DNA of 64,000 nt from Trichosporon coremiiforme (Eukaryota; Basidiomycota; Tremellomycetes; Trichosporonales; Trichosporonaceae): NCBI GenBank assembly GCA_039545355.1, contig BCJJ01000020.1:62001-126000 (forward strand). The letters are read 5' to 3'. The position numbers and the translations under genes were made by a program. Below, piece after piece: positions 55,830 through 64,000 of the stretch (positions are counted from its first letter, which is position 1; every line of letters begins with the position of its first letter). Under the pieces are notes generated by a model, which was not told the DNA's origin, did no database searches, and saw only the letters and a program-made list of their open reading frames with translations.

Positions 55830-55891
55830 CTGGTTTCGACTAGTTTATTGCCTATGCATCTCTCGGGGAAGACGGGGAGAGAAATGGCTAC

Positions 55892-56806
55892 TTACTGCTT
55901 GCCGGCGACGAACTGGCCGACAATCTTGGAGAAGTACTGCAAAAGTCAGCGAATCTGTTTATTGATTGCGGGCCAATCAATTCCCCGAGGAATGTTGCGG
56001 TTGGCCGGAACTACTCACCTCGCCCTGGTACTTGGCAAGCTGGAGCTCGCCCTGGGTAGGGGTGCGCGAGCCGTCAGCGGCGGCGACGGTCGAGGCACCG
56101 TAGGCGGATCCACCGTGGACTTCGGTCAGGTCGGTGAGGTAGGGCTGCGTGTAACCGATGGGAACGTAGATGATGCCATGGTGGGCGAACCAGGGGATGG
56201 TGGTCAGGTGGGTGGTCTCCTGGCCACCGTGCTGGGACGCGGTCGAGGTGAAGGTCGAGGCGAACTTGCCGGAGAGGGCGCCAGAAGCCCAAAGCTGGCC
56301 AGTGGTGTCGAAGAACGCCGAAACCTGGGCAGGGAGACGACCGTAACGAGTGGGGGCACCGAGGAGGAAGCCGTCAAGCTCCTTGAGCTCCTCGGGCTTG
56401 GTGAGGGCGTCGATGACGGGGTACTTGGGCTTGAGCGAGCCACCAGCGTGCATCTTCTGGAGGACCTCGGCGGGGAGGGTCTCCTGGATCTGGTAGGGCT
56501 TGGCAATGGCACCAGCGGCCTCGACACCCTTGATGACCTCCTCGGCGAGGGTGCTGCATTCGTCAGCTGCCATCCACACTTGGGCTACTGGCTAGCTCCA
56601 GATCCGCAGTTTCTGGAAAGCAACGCCGGCACTCACGCAACGTGGCCGTAGGTGCTGTAGAAGATGATGCCGATGACGGGCTTGCGGACGGCGGCGGCAG
56701 CGGCAGACCTGCATGTTAGCTTAATCCATCCAGGTAGCTGAGTGCTGAGTCGAGCTCGCGGCGGATGCGATGTCGGTCGTAGTGAGCTCGATGTTTGGTC
56801 TCACAT
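55892..56806 (-). CDS. PST2: Flavodoxin-like NAD(P)H:quinone oxidoreductase (WrbA/Pst2 type)
   Basis: These enzymes reduce quinones by two electrons using FMN and NAD(P)H, and sit at the plasma membrane or eisosomes in yeast. Exons 56805-56806, 56637-56708, 56019-56553 and 55892-55936 encode 217 residues. The start codon itself is split: AT in exon 1 and G in exon 2. The FMN phosphate loop IIFYSTYGHVA is followed by LLGAPTRYGRLPAQVSAFFD, TASQHGGQETTHLTTI and YVPIGYTQ, all signatures of the WrbA family. The last exon ends YFSKIVGQFVAGKQ. The paralogue name (Pst2, Rfs1 or Ycp4) cannot be fixed. Confidence 0.92.
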
Positions 56807-58655
56807 TTTGGCTGTGTTGTCTGGTTCGGAGTCAGCGATGGGGAGAAGAGAGAAGAAAGGGAGGAAAAGATAGTGTTGGCAGCTGGTTGGGGGGTGGTGG
56901 TGGTGGTGGGGTGGGGAATGAGAGGGAGCAGAGAGCCGAGGAAGGAGAGGGAAGGTCCGCGATGACGATACGCACTGTGTGAAGTTTGTCTGGACTGTGT
57001 GGGAACGTGGCTCTTGCTATCCAGAGCGGTTATATACGGGCGAGCGGACGGGACACGGCAGTGCATTCAATGGTGCATGCTTCTTTCTGCCTGAAGGGGC
57101 TAGGCCCTGCAGTTGCATGCAGTGCCGAGGAGCGCTGAGCGCTGGCCGGGTTGCGTCTGGCTGGAGCATAGCAGCGTGCTGAGTTGCAGGATGTTGTTCG
57201 CGGTGGTTGCTTGTGCTTGTGAGGGAACGCTGACAGAGCAGGCGCGCGACGACCTCAGGTAGTGCGCCAAGCGGGCCGTCCCTGACGTCATTTGTCATCT
57301 TGCCCAGCAATTATTTCCTCTTTCGGACACTCGTTCTCATGTCTTTTGAAGCTGGGCATAAGCATTCAGGAACCTTTCCACGTGGCTCCGACTGTAAACC
57401 TCCGTAGCAAGACCGAGTCACCGAGCCTGGCCGTGTTCATCCTGGGCCAACAGAGAGGCGGCTAAATTACCTAATGCGTCCCAGACAATGTTGAGTGAGC
57501 ATCGGAGCGTCGGTGCGCCACCATTTCCGGCCCGGCTATTATTCATCGATCGCACCCCGCCTTCACCCGCTATGAATCAGATTCGTCCGAACAGCCCCAG
57601 CAGCGAGTGCAAGCGAGCGCTGAGCGCTCTGGCTCCAATGCGCCTGCCCCAGAACAAGGGAGCCTGCTCCATCGGGGTTCGGACAGTCTGCCCTTCTGTC
57701 GGAGCGTGTTCGCGATCGCTGTGCCTCATTCCTGACCGGGACCTCCTGAGCACTACTGGCACCTGCAGCGCCTGTCTCACACCCTCGGCACCCAGCTGCC
57801 TGCCGCAGTGTCGCAGGCACTACGAACTCGAGAGTCGCTCCGCGCTTACGATAGAGCACTCCATCACTCCATCGTATAAGGTACACCTGCTTGTCTATCC
57901 ATTTTGGCTCGTTTCGGTACATATCCGTGCTGGCTGCGTGCCAAGAGCTAGACGCCGACTAACCACCCAACGGCAGTGCGGGGTGCGGAGAGCGGGCTGG
58001 TCCCCACCCTTACGTGCGGTTTCCTGCGGAACTGTCATGGTATGGCTTCAGTAATCAACCCAGGATGAGCTCAGGGCGACGGCCATGTAGGGACTAACCC
58101 GGGCCGTGTGTAGCTATTTTTCATGCGAGAATGCTTACTCTGAGCTAGCTGAGCATGAGATCGCCGAAGCCGAGGTGTCCAGCTGTTCACTCGTGGCGTA
58201 GGCGATACGTGGTGCGTGACGCGTATCTCTGACGCGTTCGCGTTCTCTCCGGGTTTATTAATCATGCCGATTCCGATGATCGTCACGATGGCGTTTGCTA
58301 AACCCCGCCGACGGCACCGACAATCTCCACCGAAGCTCATTCACCGGCGTGACAAAGAAGGTGCTTCGGAGCTCCAGATCACTGACGGCAGCCTCGCTGA
58401 TGCGATTCTATGCCTCTGGGCGGCCAGGCGAGTAGGAATCTGATGGCGATCATTTCCTCAACCCTCGTTACTCTATTGCTCTATCGCTCTTCCATGACCC
58501 CTCGCCTAAATCAAGCCTGCTCAGATCACCGACACTGTCCATGGACGCCGAGTGCTCCTCAGCTGCTCATCAACAGCAGCCACGCCGCCCTGGAGTGATG
58601 GATCATTGACGACAGTGCACCAGCCCCGTCGACGTCCAAACAGCTCACATTCAGT
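56807..58655. other. Intergenic region between quinone reductase and lipocalin genes
   Basis: On the minus strand the first 250 bases upstream of the quinone reductase are pyrimidine-rich with an A/C-rich leader. From 57.1 to 58.6 kb I found no exon chain, RNA gene or repeat that I can support. Confidence 0.45.
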
Positions 58656-59366
58656 CTATGAAAGATACTTGCAGTTACTCTGATCCGTCTTCTTGACACT
58701 ACTCAAATCTGTCCCCAGCAGTCCCGCGCGCTCAATCCACGTATCAATCTTGTCCTCCCCCGGATTCTGGCTCCTGGACAACAAAAACAACGTACTGAAG
58801 TTCTGGCTCTGGACGACGGCCCAGTCCCCCGTATAATCCTGCACGATATAGTTGGGCCCGGGGCACGGATTCCCTCTGGCGCCGGGGACACCTTCGAACT
58901 CGACCATGTATACGCCAGTAGCCCCGTATGTCGTGGGCACGGGTTTTGCAGTCCCAACAGCCTGGTTGACGCTACCATCGGGGCGCTCCGAGGTGTTGTT
59001 GACACCGACCGTGCCGTCCTCGTTAAGTGTGTAAAAGGCGGAAACGCATTTTTGCCCAGCGGTATAGGGGAATTCGGTCCCGGCTACTTGGTACCAACGA
59101 CCCATGTAGCTGTTCAAATCGAACGCGATGTCGGGTCGCGCGTAGTAGCATGATCTGTCCCAGGTCGCTGGCACCGGTGTGGGGGCGCGCGGGGGTGTGC
59201 CGGCGCCACCCATGTCGCCCCCGTCGAAACCGCCTTGGCTCATGTCGCTGCCGGAGCTGGAGTTGTCGGCGCCACCGCCGTGGCCCCCGCCGCCATGATC
59301 GCCGCCGTCGTTGTTCGCGAGCGCACCCGCGATAAGGAGGTGTAGGGCGAAAGAGATTGAGCGCAT
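58656..59366 (-). CDS. Secreted lipocalin-family protein
   Basis: This single-exon gene encodes 236 residues. A signal peptide (MRSISFALHLLIAGALA) is followed by a 60-residue Gly, His, Asp and Ser-rich spacer. The rest is a lipocalin barrel of the apolipoprotein D/Blc type: LNSYMGRWYQVAG contains the Gly-x-Trp motif of strand A, GNPCPGPNYIVQDYTGDWAV gives a Thr-Asp-Tyr-like strand region, and FLLSRSQNP precedes the C-terminal helix IDTWIERAGL. Such proteins bind small hydrophobic ligands. Secretion to the wall or medium is an inference from the signal peptide. The His/Gly spacer may bind metal, which is speculative. Confidence 0.85.
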   Translation of the reverse strand: MRSISFALHLLIAGALANNDGGDHGGGGHGGGADNSSSGSDMSQGGFDGGDMGGAGTPPRAPTPVPATWDRSCYYARPDIAFDLNSYMGRWYQVAGTEFPYTAGQKCVSAFYTLNEDGTVGVNNTSERPDGSVNQAVGTAKPVPTTYGATGVYMVEFEGVPGARGNPCPGPNYIVQDYTGDWAVVQSQNFSTLFLLSRSQNPGEDKIDTWIERAGLLGTDLSSVKKTDQSNCKYLS

Positions 59367-60627
59367 GTTGTCTTGGTTGTCGTGGGGCAGTCACCCGTTG
59401 AAAGTGGTTTATATGCTGATCTCCACCCCAGGTCTGAGCGTCATATCGACGCCAAGTTGTATCAGATAGAGTTCTGTGGGAGCGATGACGGCACCGAGCA
59501 CACTGAACCATCGCAACCCTCGCTATCTGGACGTTCAGCCGCGCCATACGCTCTGGTCGTTGCGCAGACATGCACTTCCGTCACTTCCGTCACAGTTCGT
59601 GCACCTCTTGTCTTGTGTGCTTGGCGGACCATCTTTGCCAGGCGGTCTCCACTACCTGGCCTGGTGGAGCGACGACAGTGGCGTCATGGCGTCATCATTC
59701 TCAGCGTGGAGTCTGCACGCCGAGCACGGATGTTCGAGGTCGTTGTGCTAAGAACAAATAGAATTCAGCGATCACTCATCACCACGCGCTGTGGGACTGC
59801 ATGGCTGTCGGTTGTTAACTTCCAGATCGTGCACGTCGAGACCTTGGACTCAGTGACAGGAGTGAGGTCATGGCTGGCCGATGCAACGTCTCCGAGATAC
59901 CCAGGAAACTGGAAGTCTCATCGTATCACACTGTGGGTCGTTGCTGCCTGCGTATGGGGGTGGCAGCTTCCTGGTACATACAGCCCTGAGACGATGGGGT
60001 CATGGAGCTCGAGGATATGGTTAGCTTCGTCCCTAAGTACTCCTCGGGACACTTGTTGTTGCCGAAGACGGTGGAAGCGGCCGCCGACACGTCTTATGGC
60101 CAGCTCCACCCGTTTTTGAGGTACTGGTGCGATTGCTTCCTCAGCTCTGGGGGAAGACGCAGGAGCAACTGTTCGTGAACGGTCGTGCGATTGATCGACC
60201 GGGTCCTCATGAGACTGGACGTCGTGACACAGGGTGGCTTGGGAGTTTTTGTCTCATCTCAACATCAATTCGCATCAAACAGCCGGCGCCGACGATCACA
60301 TCCAGCACACCCGCACTTGAAGGTCGTTACGCCGAAGCAAAGCTATTCATTCGGTACATCTCATGCATGTCTCTCTGTCTGCAGCAGTATGCTCACCACC
60401 ATCGGCGCCGACGTACAACGGCAGACATATCTGTCCCCTACTGGAAACCGAAACGCCGAGCCAGGCACGGCGTTTGGGGCACCACCCATGCCGCCTCCAC
60501 TGATCCACCCCGACGTCATGCGTGATGATGGAATGCGCGGCGTTCCTCGGGGGCACAGCAAGCCTCTTCCGCCATTCTGCATCCACAACATTGCCTTTCA
60601 CACATCTGACCATCTAATCCATTCGCC
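59367..60627. other. Intergenic region upstream of lipocalin and coiled-coil genes
   Basis: This 1.26-kb region lies between divergently transcribed genes. Long open frames exist on the plus strand, but they show no splice context, codon bias or recognisable domain, so I list none. Confidence 0.45.
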
Positions 60628-61996
60628 ATGTCATCTGATCCGGTCGTGGACAGCATCTCCGAGGCGGGTCCCAGCTGTAATGTCATCCAGCTTAGCTGAC
60701 CGCAGCACCGCGAGCTGCTCCAAGAGCTCGAGGCGACCGAGTATGCGCCACCAACGTACGCGGCGATGAAGAAGCACCTCGACGCGACCAAGGTGGAGCT
60801 GTCACGCGAGGAGGGGCAGCTGAAGAAGCTCGTCGAGGAGACGTGAGCTGTTCACGCCAGAACCTTAGCTGACATCAGCCGGAAGGAGTTCAAGGACTGG
60901 GAGGACATCAAGAACCGGACGACGAAGCGTTTGTTCGTCAAGGTGAAGCACATGGGCTCGCACAGGGAGAAGCTGGATGCAATGGAGGAAAAGGAGGAGC
61001 GGGAGTACGTCGAGGCGTTCGGGAAGGAGCAGGACTCGCGGGCCAAGATCTCAGAACTCCAGTCCCAGATCAAGGATCTGGAGCAACAGCTTAAGGTGCT
61101 CGAGCCTTATGTCGCGCAGAACCAGCGGCTGCAGCGTCAGCTCGCGGCACTATACAAACGCGTATTCGATGGTCCAACACCGCAGTATCCGCAGGAAGAT
61201 CAGGCCGAGAACAAGTTCCACGCCGCCGAGAAGAGACAGCGCGAGCTGCTCGAGCACCAGACCAACCTCCGCCGAGCCAACCAGCTCGTCCAGCGCGCTG
61301 CTATGCTGATTACGTCCGCGCAGAGGAGCGCAAGAGAGGCGCAGAGCGCGTCACAGTGGGACATGTGGGGAGGCGGCCGCATGGCGGATTACATGGAGCG
61401 ATCGGCGCTCGGCCAGGCTCAAAACTGCATCGACCAAGCGCGCATGACATGGGAACAGGCGAGGCAGTACGTGCCCGAGCTGGCGCCCTTCCCGCAAACC
61501 ACAATGCCAATGGGGTAAGTCCCTTCCTCTCTGCCCTTTCTCGCTCGCCGATTTCCCACCAAAAGCAAGGCTGTCAGCCTAGCTCATTATTCGTTATCCC
61601 ACGAGCTAACCCCGCAGCAACCTGTTCGGCGACGTCTTCTTCGACAACATCTTCAGCGACATGGCCTTCCATCAGAAGATCATGGGCGCCTCGCGACGTC
61701 TGGACGCCGTCGCCGCTGCAATCCGAGACGGTGCCGGGCGGGTGAATGCGCGAACCGCCGAAGCCGAGCATCTAGCCCAAGGTGCAGGCCGGGAGCTCGA
61801 CACGGCACGCAAGCAGCTCGACTCTATGCGGAGAGAGATCTTTGAAAGGGCCGCGAACCCGGCGCCTCAGTACACCGCCGCTCCCCCGCAGCCTCAGACG
61901 ACTGAGTTCGCCCCGCCGAGTGAACCTCCGCCCCCAGATGGACCGGGTGAAGCGCAGGGGACGCCAAGCGTCCCGCCGCCGGAATACAGGCCATAG
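60628..61996 (+). CDS. Coiled-coil protein, unknown function
   Basis: I do not recognise a named family. The clear exons are 60706-60842, 60879-61514 and 61618-61996 (384 codons with stop). The first exon begins at the ATG at 60628, but its donor is uncertain; a weak GTCGTG donor at 60643 would keep the frame (MSSDP joined to HRELLQELEATEYAPPTY). The central part is highly charged helix (KISELQSQIKDLEQQLKVLE, ERQ-like heptads) and should form coiled coils. A Trp/Met/Gly-rich turn (WDMWGGGRMADYME) and a glycine-poor helix follow. The C-terminus is Pro-rich. No membrane segment is seen, so a cytosolic scaffold is plausible but unproven. Confidence 0.72.
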
Positions 61997-62170
61997 TACC
62001 GTGCATGGACAGAGCGTTGTGAGAGTGCGTCGTCGCGGGAGCAGGCGTCGAGAGGGTCGCAGATCTTGTTCGAGGACGGACACTGACATGTGACGGCACT
62101 GATCACTTCTTGCAACTGCAGCGACTCCCATACTGGCAATGTCGCTTTCAACCAACCTCGACCACTGAAA

Positions 62171-63092
62171 GTGAAGCATCCAGTGTTTCATGGTATTGCT
62201 GACGCGCAGTGATGGATATCAAGAAATGGGCAATAGGTGCCACCAGCCGGCCGAGCGCATCTGCGCGTCATCTTTGGGTTCTAGCGGACTCCAGTCTCCG
62301 GTGAGCTATGGGACTTGTTCTAGCAGCTCACGACAGCCAATGGCATCAGCTGTAGCGGTGAACTTTCTCTTTCTGCAGATGATAGCTGGCTTCCCCAGTC
62401 GGCGCACCGTATCTCACGTTAAGGTTGCGCCGTCGCCGCGGCAAGCCTCCGGCCGTCACTGTGAGCTGCATAAGTCCCACGCCTAGTTGACTCGAGCTCT
62501 ACGGTGCGAGCACCAACGACCCTTCGAGCGCTGTGTATCGGTGAACGTGTGCAGTGAACTGCATTCTGCCGGCCTGAGCCAGCTTCTTTAGTAAGCTGAT
62601 GCACTGCTCTTGAAGCTCATCCCAGCGCGAATACTTGAATTCGTAGCTAAATCTTCATGTTGTAGCTGTCAACAGGCACACGCGCCTTTGCGCAAATGAC
62701 CATGCCTGCAACCGCTCGCTGCAAGCTTGGATCGGGCCTTCCCGCTGTTCCTAGAGATGGTCGGCCGGGCGATCTCCCGGGTGAGGCGGCATCACAAGTG
62801 AGCTTGGTTGAATAGCTGGTAGCCGGCAGCAGTAACGCAGTTCCTTGGCCAGTAAGCTGGGAGTCCCCCGTGGTTAGGCTAACACTAGTATCTTAGGAGA
62901 TCTTCTCGCAGACGCCCTGACTACTTTCCAGCAGAAGCGAGTGCCGAGTTTACAGAGGACCAGTAGGCAGCAGTGTGTAATTGGGCGTTGATGTCCCAAG
63001 CTGACCACAGCGAGCAATGTGGGGGAGAATGCAGTGAACAGGGCACGTCGAAGTGAGCTCCTCATTTGCGACATTGCGTTAGCTAACTTCAG
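62171..63092 (+). other. Ladder of short intron-like intervals, possible unresolved or decayed gene
   Basis: On the plus strand at least eight consecutive intervals have donor, branch and acceptor signals and lengths of 33-42 bases: 62171-62209, 62301-62336, 62358-62398, 62461-62496, 62541-62582, 62591-62625, 62643-62675 and 62852-62888, then 63053-63092. Segments between them are 8 to about 175 bases. I could not join them into one open frame, so this may be a pseudogene, a noncoding spliced RNA, or a gene whose splice choices I have misread. Confidence 0.35.
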
Positions 63093-63259
63093 ATCTGGGG
63101 CGCATTATCCTCTGCTGTCCTCAGCAAAGGTCAGAGCGCAACATGGTCTCAAGGGTCAATCGACAAGCCCCCGCTCCAGAACCTCACACCACCCCCCACC
63201 CTCAATCTCGCGCCTCCAACCACCTCCAGAATATGCAAAAGGAGGACGTTACCGCCCTG

Positions 63260-63357
63260 TTCTCCGCCAGGGAGTCGAACCCTGCTCTATCGCGATCACT
63301 TGAGGTGATGAACTCCCGTTTGAGAGGCGATTATACTAACCGATATACTAGCGAAGA
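63260..63357 (-). tRNA. tRNA-Glu(CTC) with a 26-base intron
   Basis: The acceptor strands TCTTCGC and GCGGAGA pair with one G-U, and the discriminator is A. The anticodon stem ATCGC pairs with GCGAT when 26 bases after position 37 are removed, leaving the loop CTCTCAC with anticodon CTC. The T arm CAGGG-TTCGACT-CCCTG is intact. Mature length is 72 bases. The D arm GTATATCGGTTAGTAT is similar to that of the tRNA-Asp in this window. Confidence 0.9.
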
Positions 63358-63368
63358 GACGCTGTTTG

Positions 63369-63911
63369 ATGGCGAGCAAGTCCCCGCCGGCACCGAGCGC
63401 CGCGCGCGAGGGGTGCAACAACTGTAAGCTGGCCATTGAACCCCAGCCCGTAGACAGTGTGACGGGTATGTTATGATCCTCCGCGTGCTAGCTGACCACA
63501 GTCCGCATGTCCGGCGAGAGTGAGCGGCACTAGGCACTGAGCTTTGCAGGTCTTCCCACAAGCTGATACCAGTCCTCGAATGCATTTGTGAGCTGTCGGC
63601 CATCGGCTGGAAGCTGACTCCAGGTACAGGTGAGCTTTCTGAAAGTGTTCACCAGCTGATTCAAGACTCGTGAGCTTCTTTTACGTCTGCCAGCTAACTT
63701 CCGAAGGGAAGTGCGCTCTTGGACATGCGCGGGCAATTGACTCCAACGGCGAAGTTGGCCTGTGAGCTGCACAGTTTTGCTTCAGATTTAATCCCAGGCG
63801 TGAGGTGAGCTGACCAGCTGCAATACTTAGCTAACTCCCAGATCTTTTGTAAGTGCTCAAAGGGGGAATGGGTGATCAGGAAATCAGTACTGTTACATAA
63901 TATGCATCTAG
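63369..63911 (+). CDS. Microexon-rich candidate gene of unknown function
   Basis: From an ATG at 63369 the first exon (to 63465) encodes a Cys-x2-Cys segment, EGCNNCKLAIEPQPVDSVT. Then follow exons 63502-63519, 63573-63587, 63624-63629 (6 bases) and several more tiny pieces, including 63798-63804 and 63842-63848 (7 bases each). The introns 63466-63501, 63588-63623, 63630-63665, 63762-63797 and 63805-63841 are all 36-37 bases with good signals. Around 63666-63711 at least two acceptor choices keep the frame open, giving different proteins, so the product is not fixed. The start is only 11 bases from the tRNA-Glu gene, which is odd for a Pol II start. I recognise no family. Confidence 0.33.
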
Positions 63912-63919
63912 ATTTCGGT

Positions 63920-64000
63920 CTATGCCAGCTCAAACACGCGCACACTCCTGTCCTCGCTCGCGCTGGCGAGCTTGCCACCCTTGGACCACGCGAGGCGCGA
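63920..64000 (-). CDS. WD40-repeat protein, C-terminus only
   Basis: Only the last 26 codons are in the window. They read LAWSKGGKLASASEDRSVRV followed by FELA and a TAG stop, which is the end of a WD40 blade (Leu-Ala-Ser-x-Ser-x-Asp then Val-Arg-Val-Phe). The gene continues past the right edge on the minus strand. The particular WD40 protein cannot be named from this piece. Confidence 0.75.
   Translation of the reverse strand, partial: SRLAWSKGGKLASASEDRSVRVFELA

Noticed and set aside
59373..60119. A 248-residue plus-strand open frame upstream of the coiled-coil gene
   Set aside because: There is no splice context, codon bias or domain; it lies in a divergent intergenic region.
63019..63303. 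A plus-strand frame ending in the tRNA-Glu gene
   Set aside because: Its last codons are the reverse complement of the tRNA T arm, and the rest is low-complexity Pro/Ser/His sequence.

Overview
The window is nuclear DNA of a GC-rich basidiomycete yeast, most likely a tremellomycete close to Trichosporonales. This placement is an inference from gene content and intron style; no marker gene was compared. Almost every protein gene is cut by introns of about 33-60 bases that start GTGAGT, GTAAGC or similar, carry a CTGAC or CTAAC branch point, and end in CAG a few bases later. Genes lie on both strands with no operon structure. I resolved exon joins by reading phase and conserved protein sequence; coordinates are spans from start codon to stop codon including introns.

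Layout. 0-7 kb: S-adenosylmethionine synthetase (cut by the left edge), an intron-containing tRNA-Asp, a rhodanese-fold CDC25/arsenate-reductase phosphatase, glutaredoxin GRX5 and mitochondrial ribosomal protein uS4 (NAM9). 7-16 kb: a Zn2Cys6 transcription factor converging on HBS1, then the BAR protein RVS161. 18-26 kb: a Puf3-type RNA-binding protein, ribosomal protein S1 and the Golgi GDPase GDA1. 29-39 kb: a septin-like GTPase, GPN3, a SPIRAL1/HN1-motif protein, a TVP15-like Golgi protein and the four-RRM protein MRN1. 42-53 kb: GAL1, a proline racemase-family enzyme, cardiolipin synthase CRD1, proteasome subunit PRE8, ribosome-biogenesis factor ERB1, an SH3BGR-like thioredoxin-fold protein and a small unknown protein. 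53-64 kb: an extremely intron-dense locus, a low-complexity protein with a di-cysteine tail, a WrbA-type quinone reductase, a secreted lipocalin, a coiled-coil protein, a second intron-containing tRNA (Glu), another microexon locus, and a WD40 gene cut by the right edge.

The genes are mostly conserved housekeeping functions: translation and its surveillance (HBS1, RPS1, NAM9, ERB1, PUF, two tRNAs), mitochondrial functions (GRX5, CRD1, NAM9), Golgi functions (GDA1, TVP15-like), and sugar and amino-acid metabolism. They do not form one pathway.

The most notable signal is RNA processing. HBS1 can be read as a two-headed HBS1/SKI7 locus, with one splice donor and two phase-compatible acceptors. 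One acceptor leads to a long Ski7-like exon with its own stop; the other leads to the GTPase. There are also 4-, 6- and 17-base microexons in conserved genes, a start codon split by an intron, and loci at 53.7-54.5 and 62.2-63.9 kb that are ladders of roughly 35-base introns separated by tiny exons. I saw no CRISPR array, transposase or intact mobile element.
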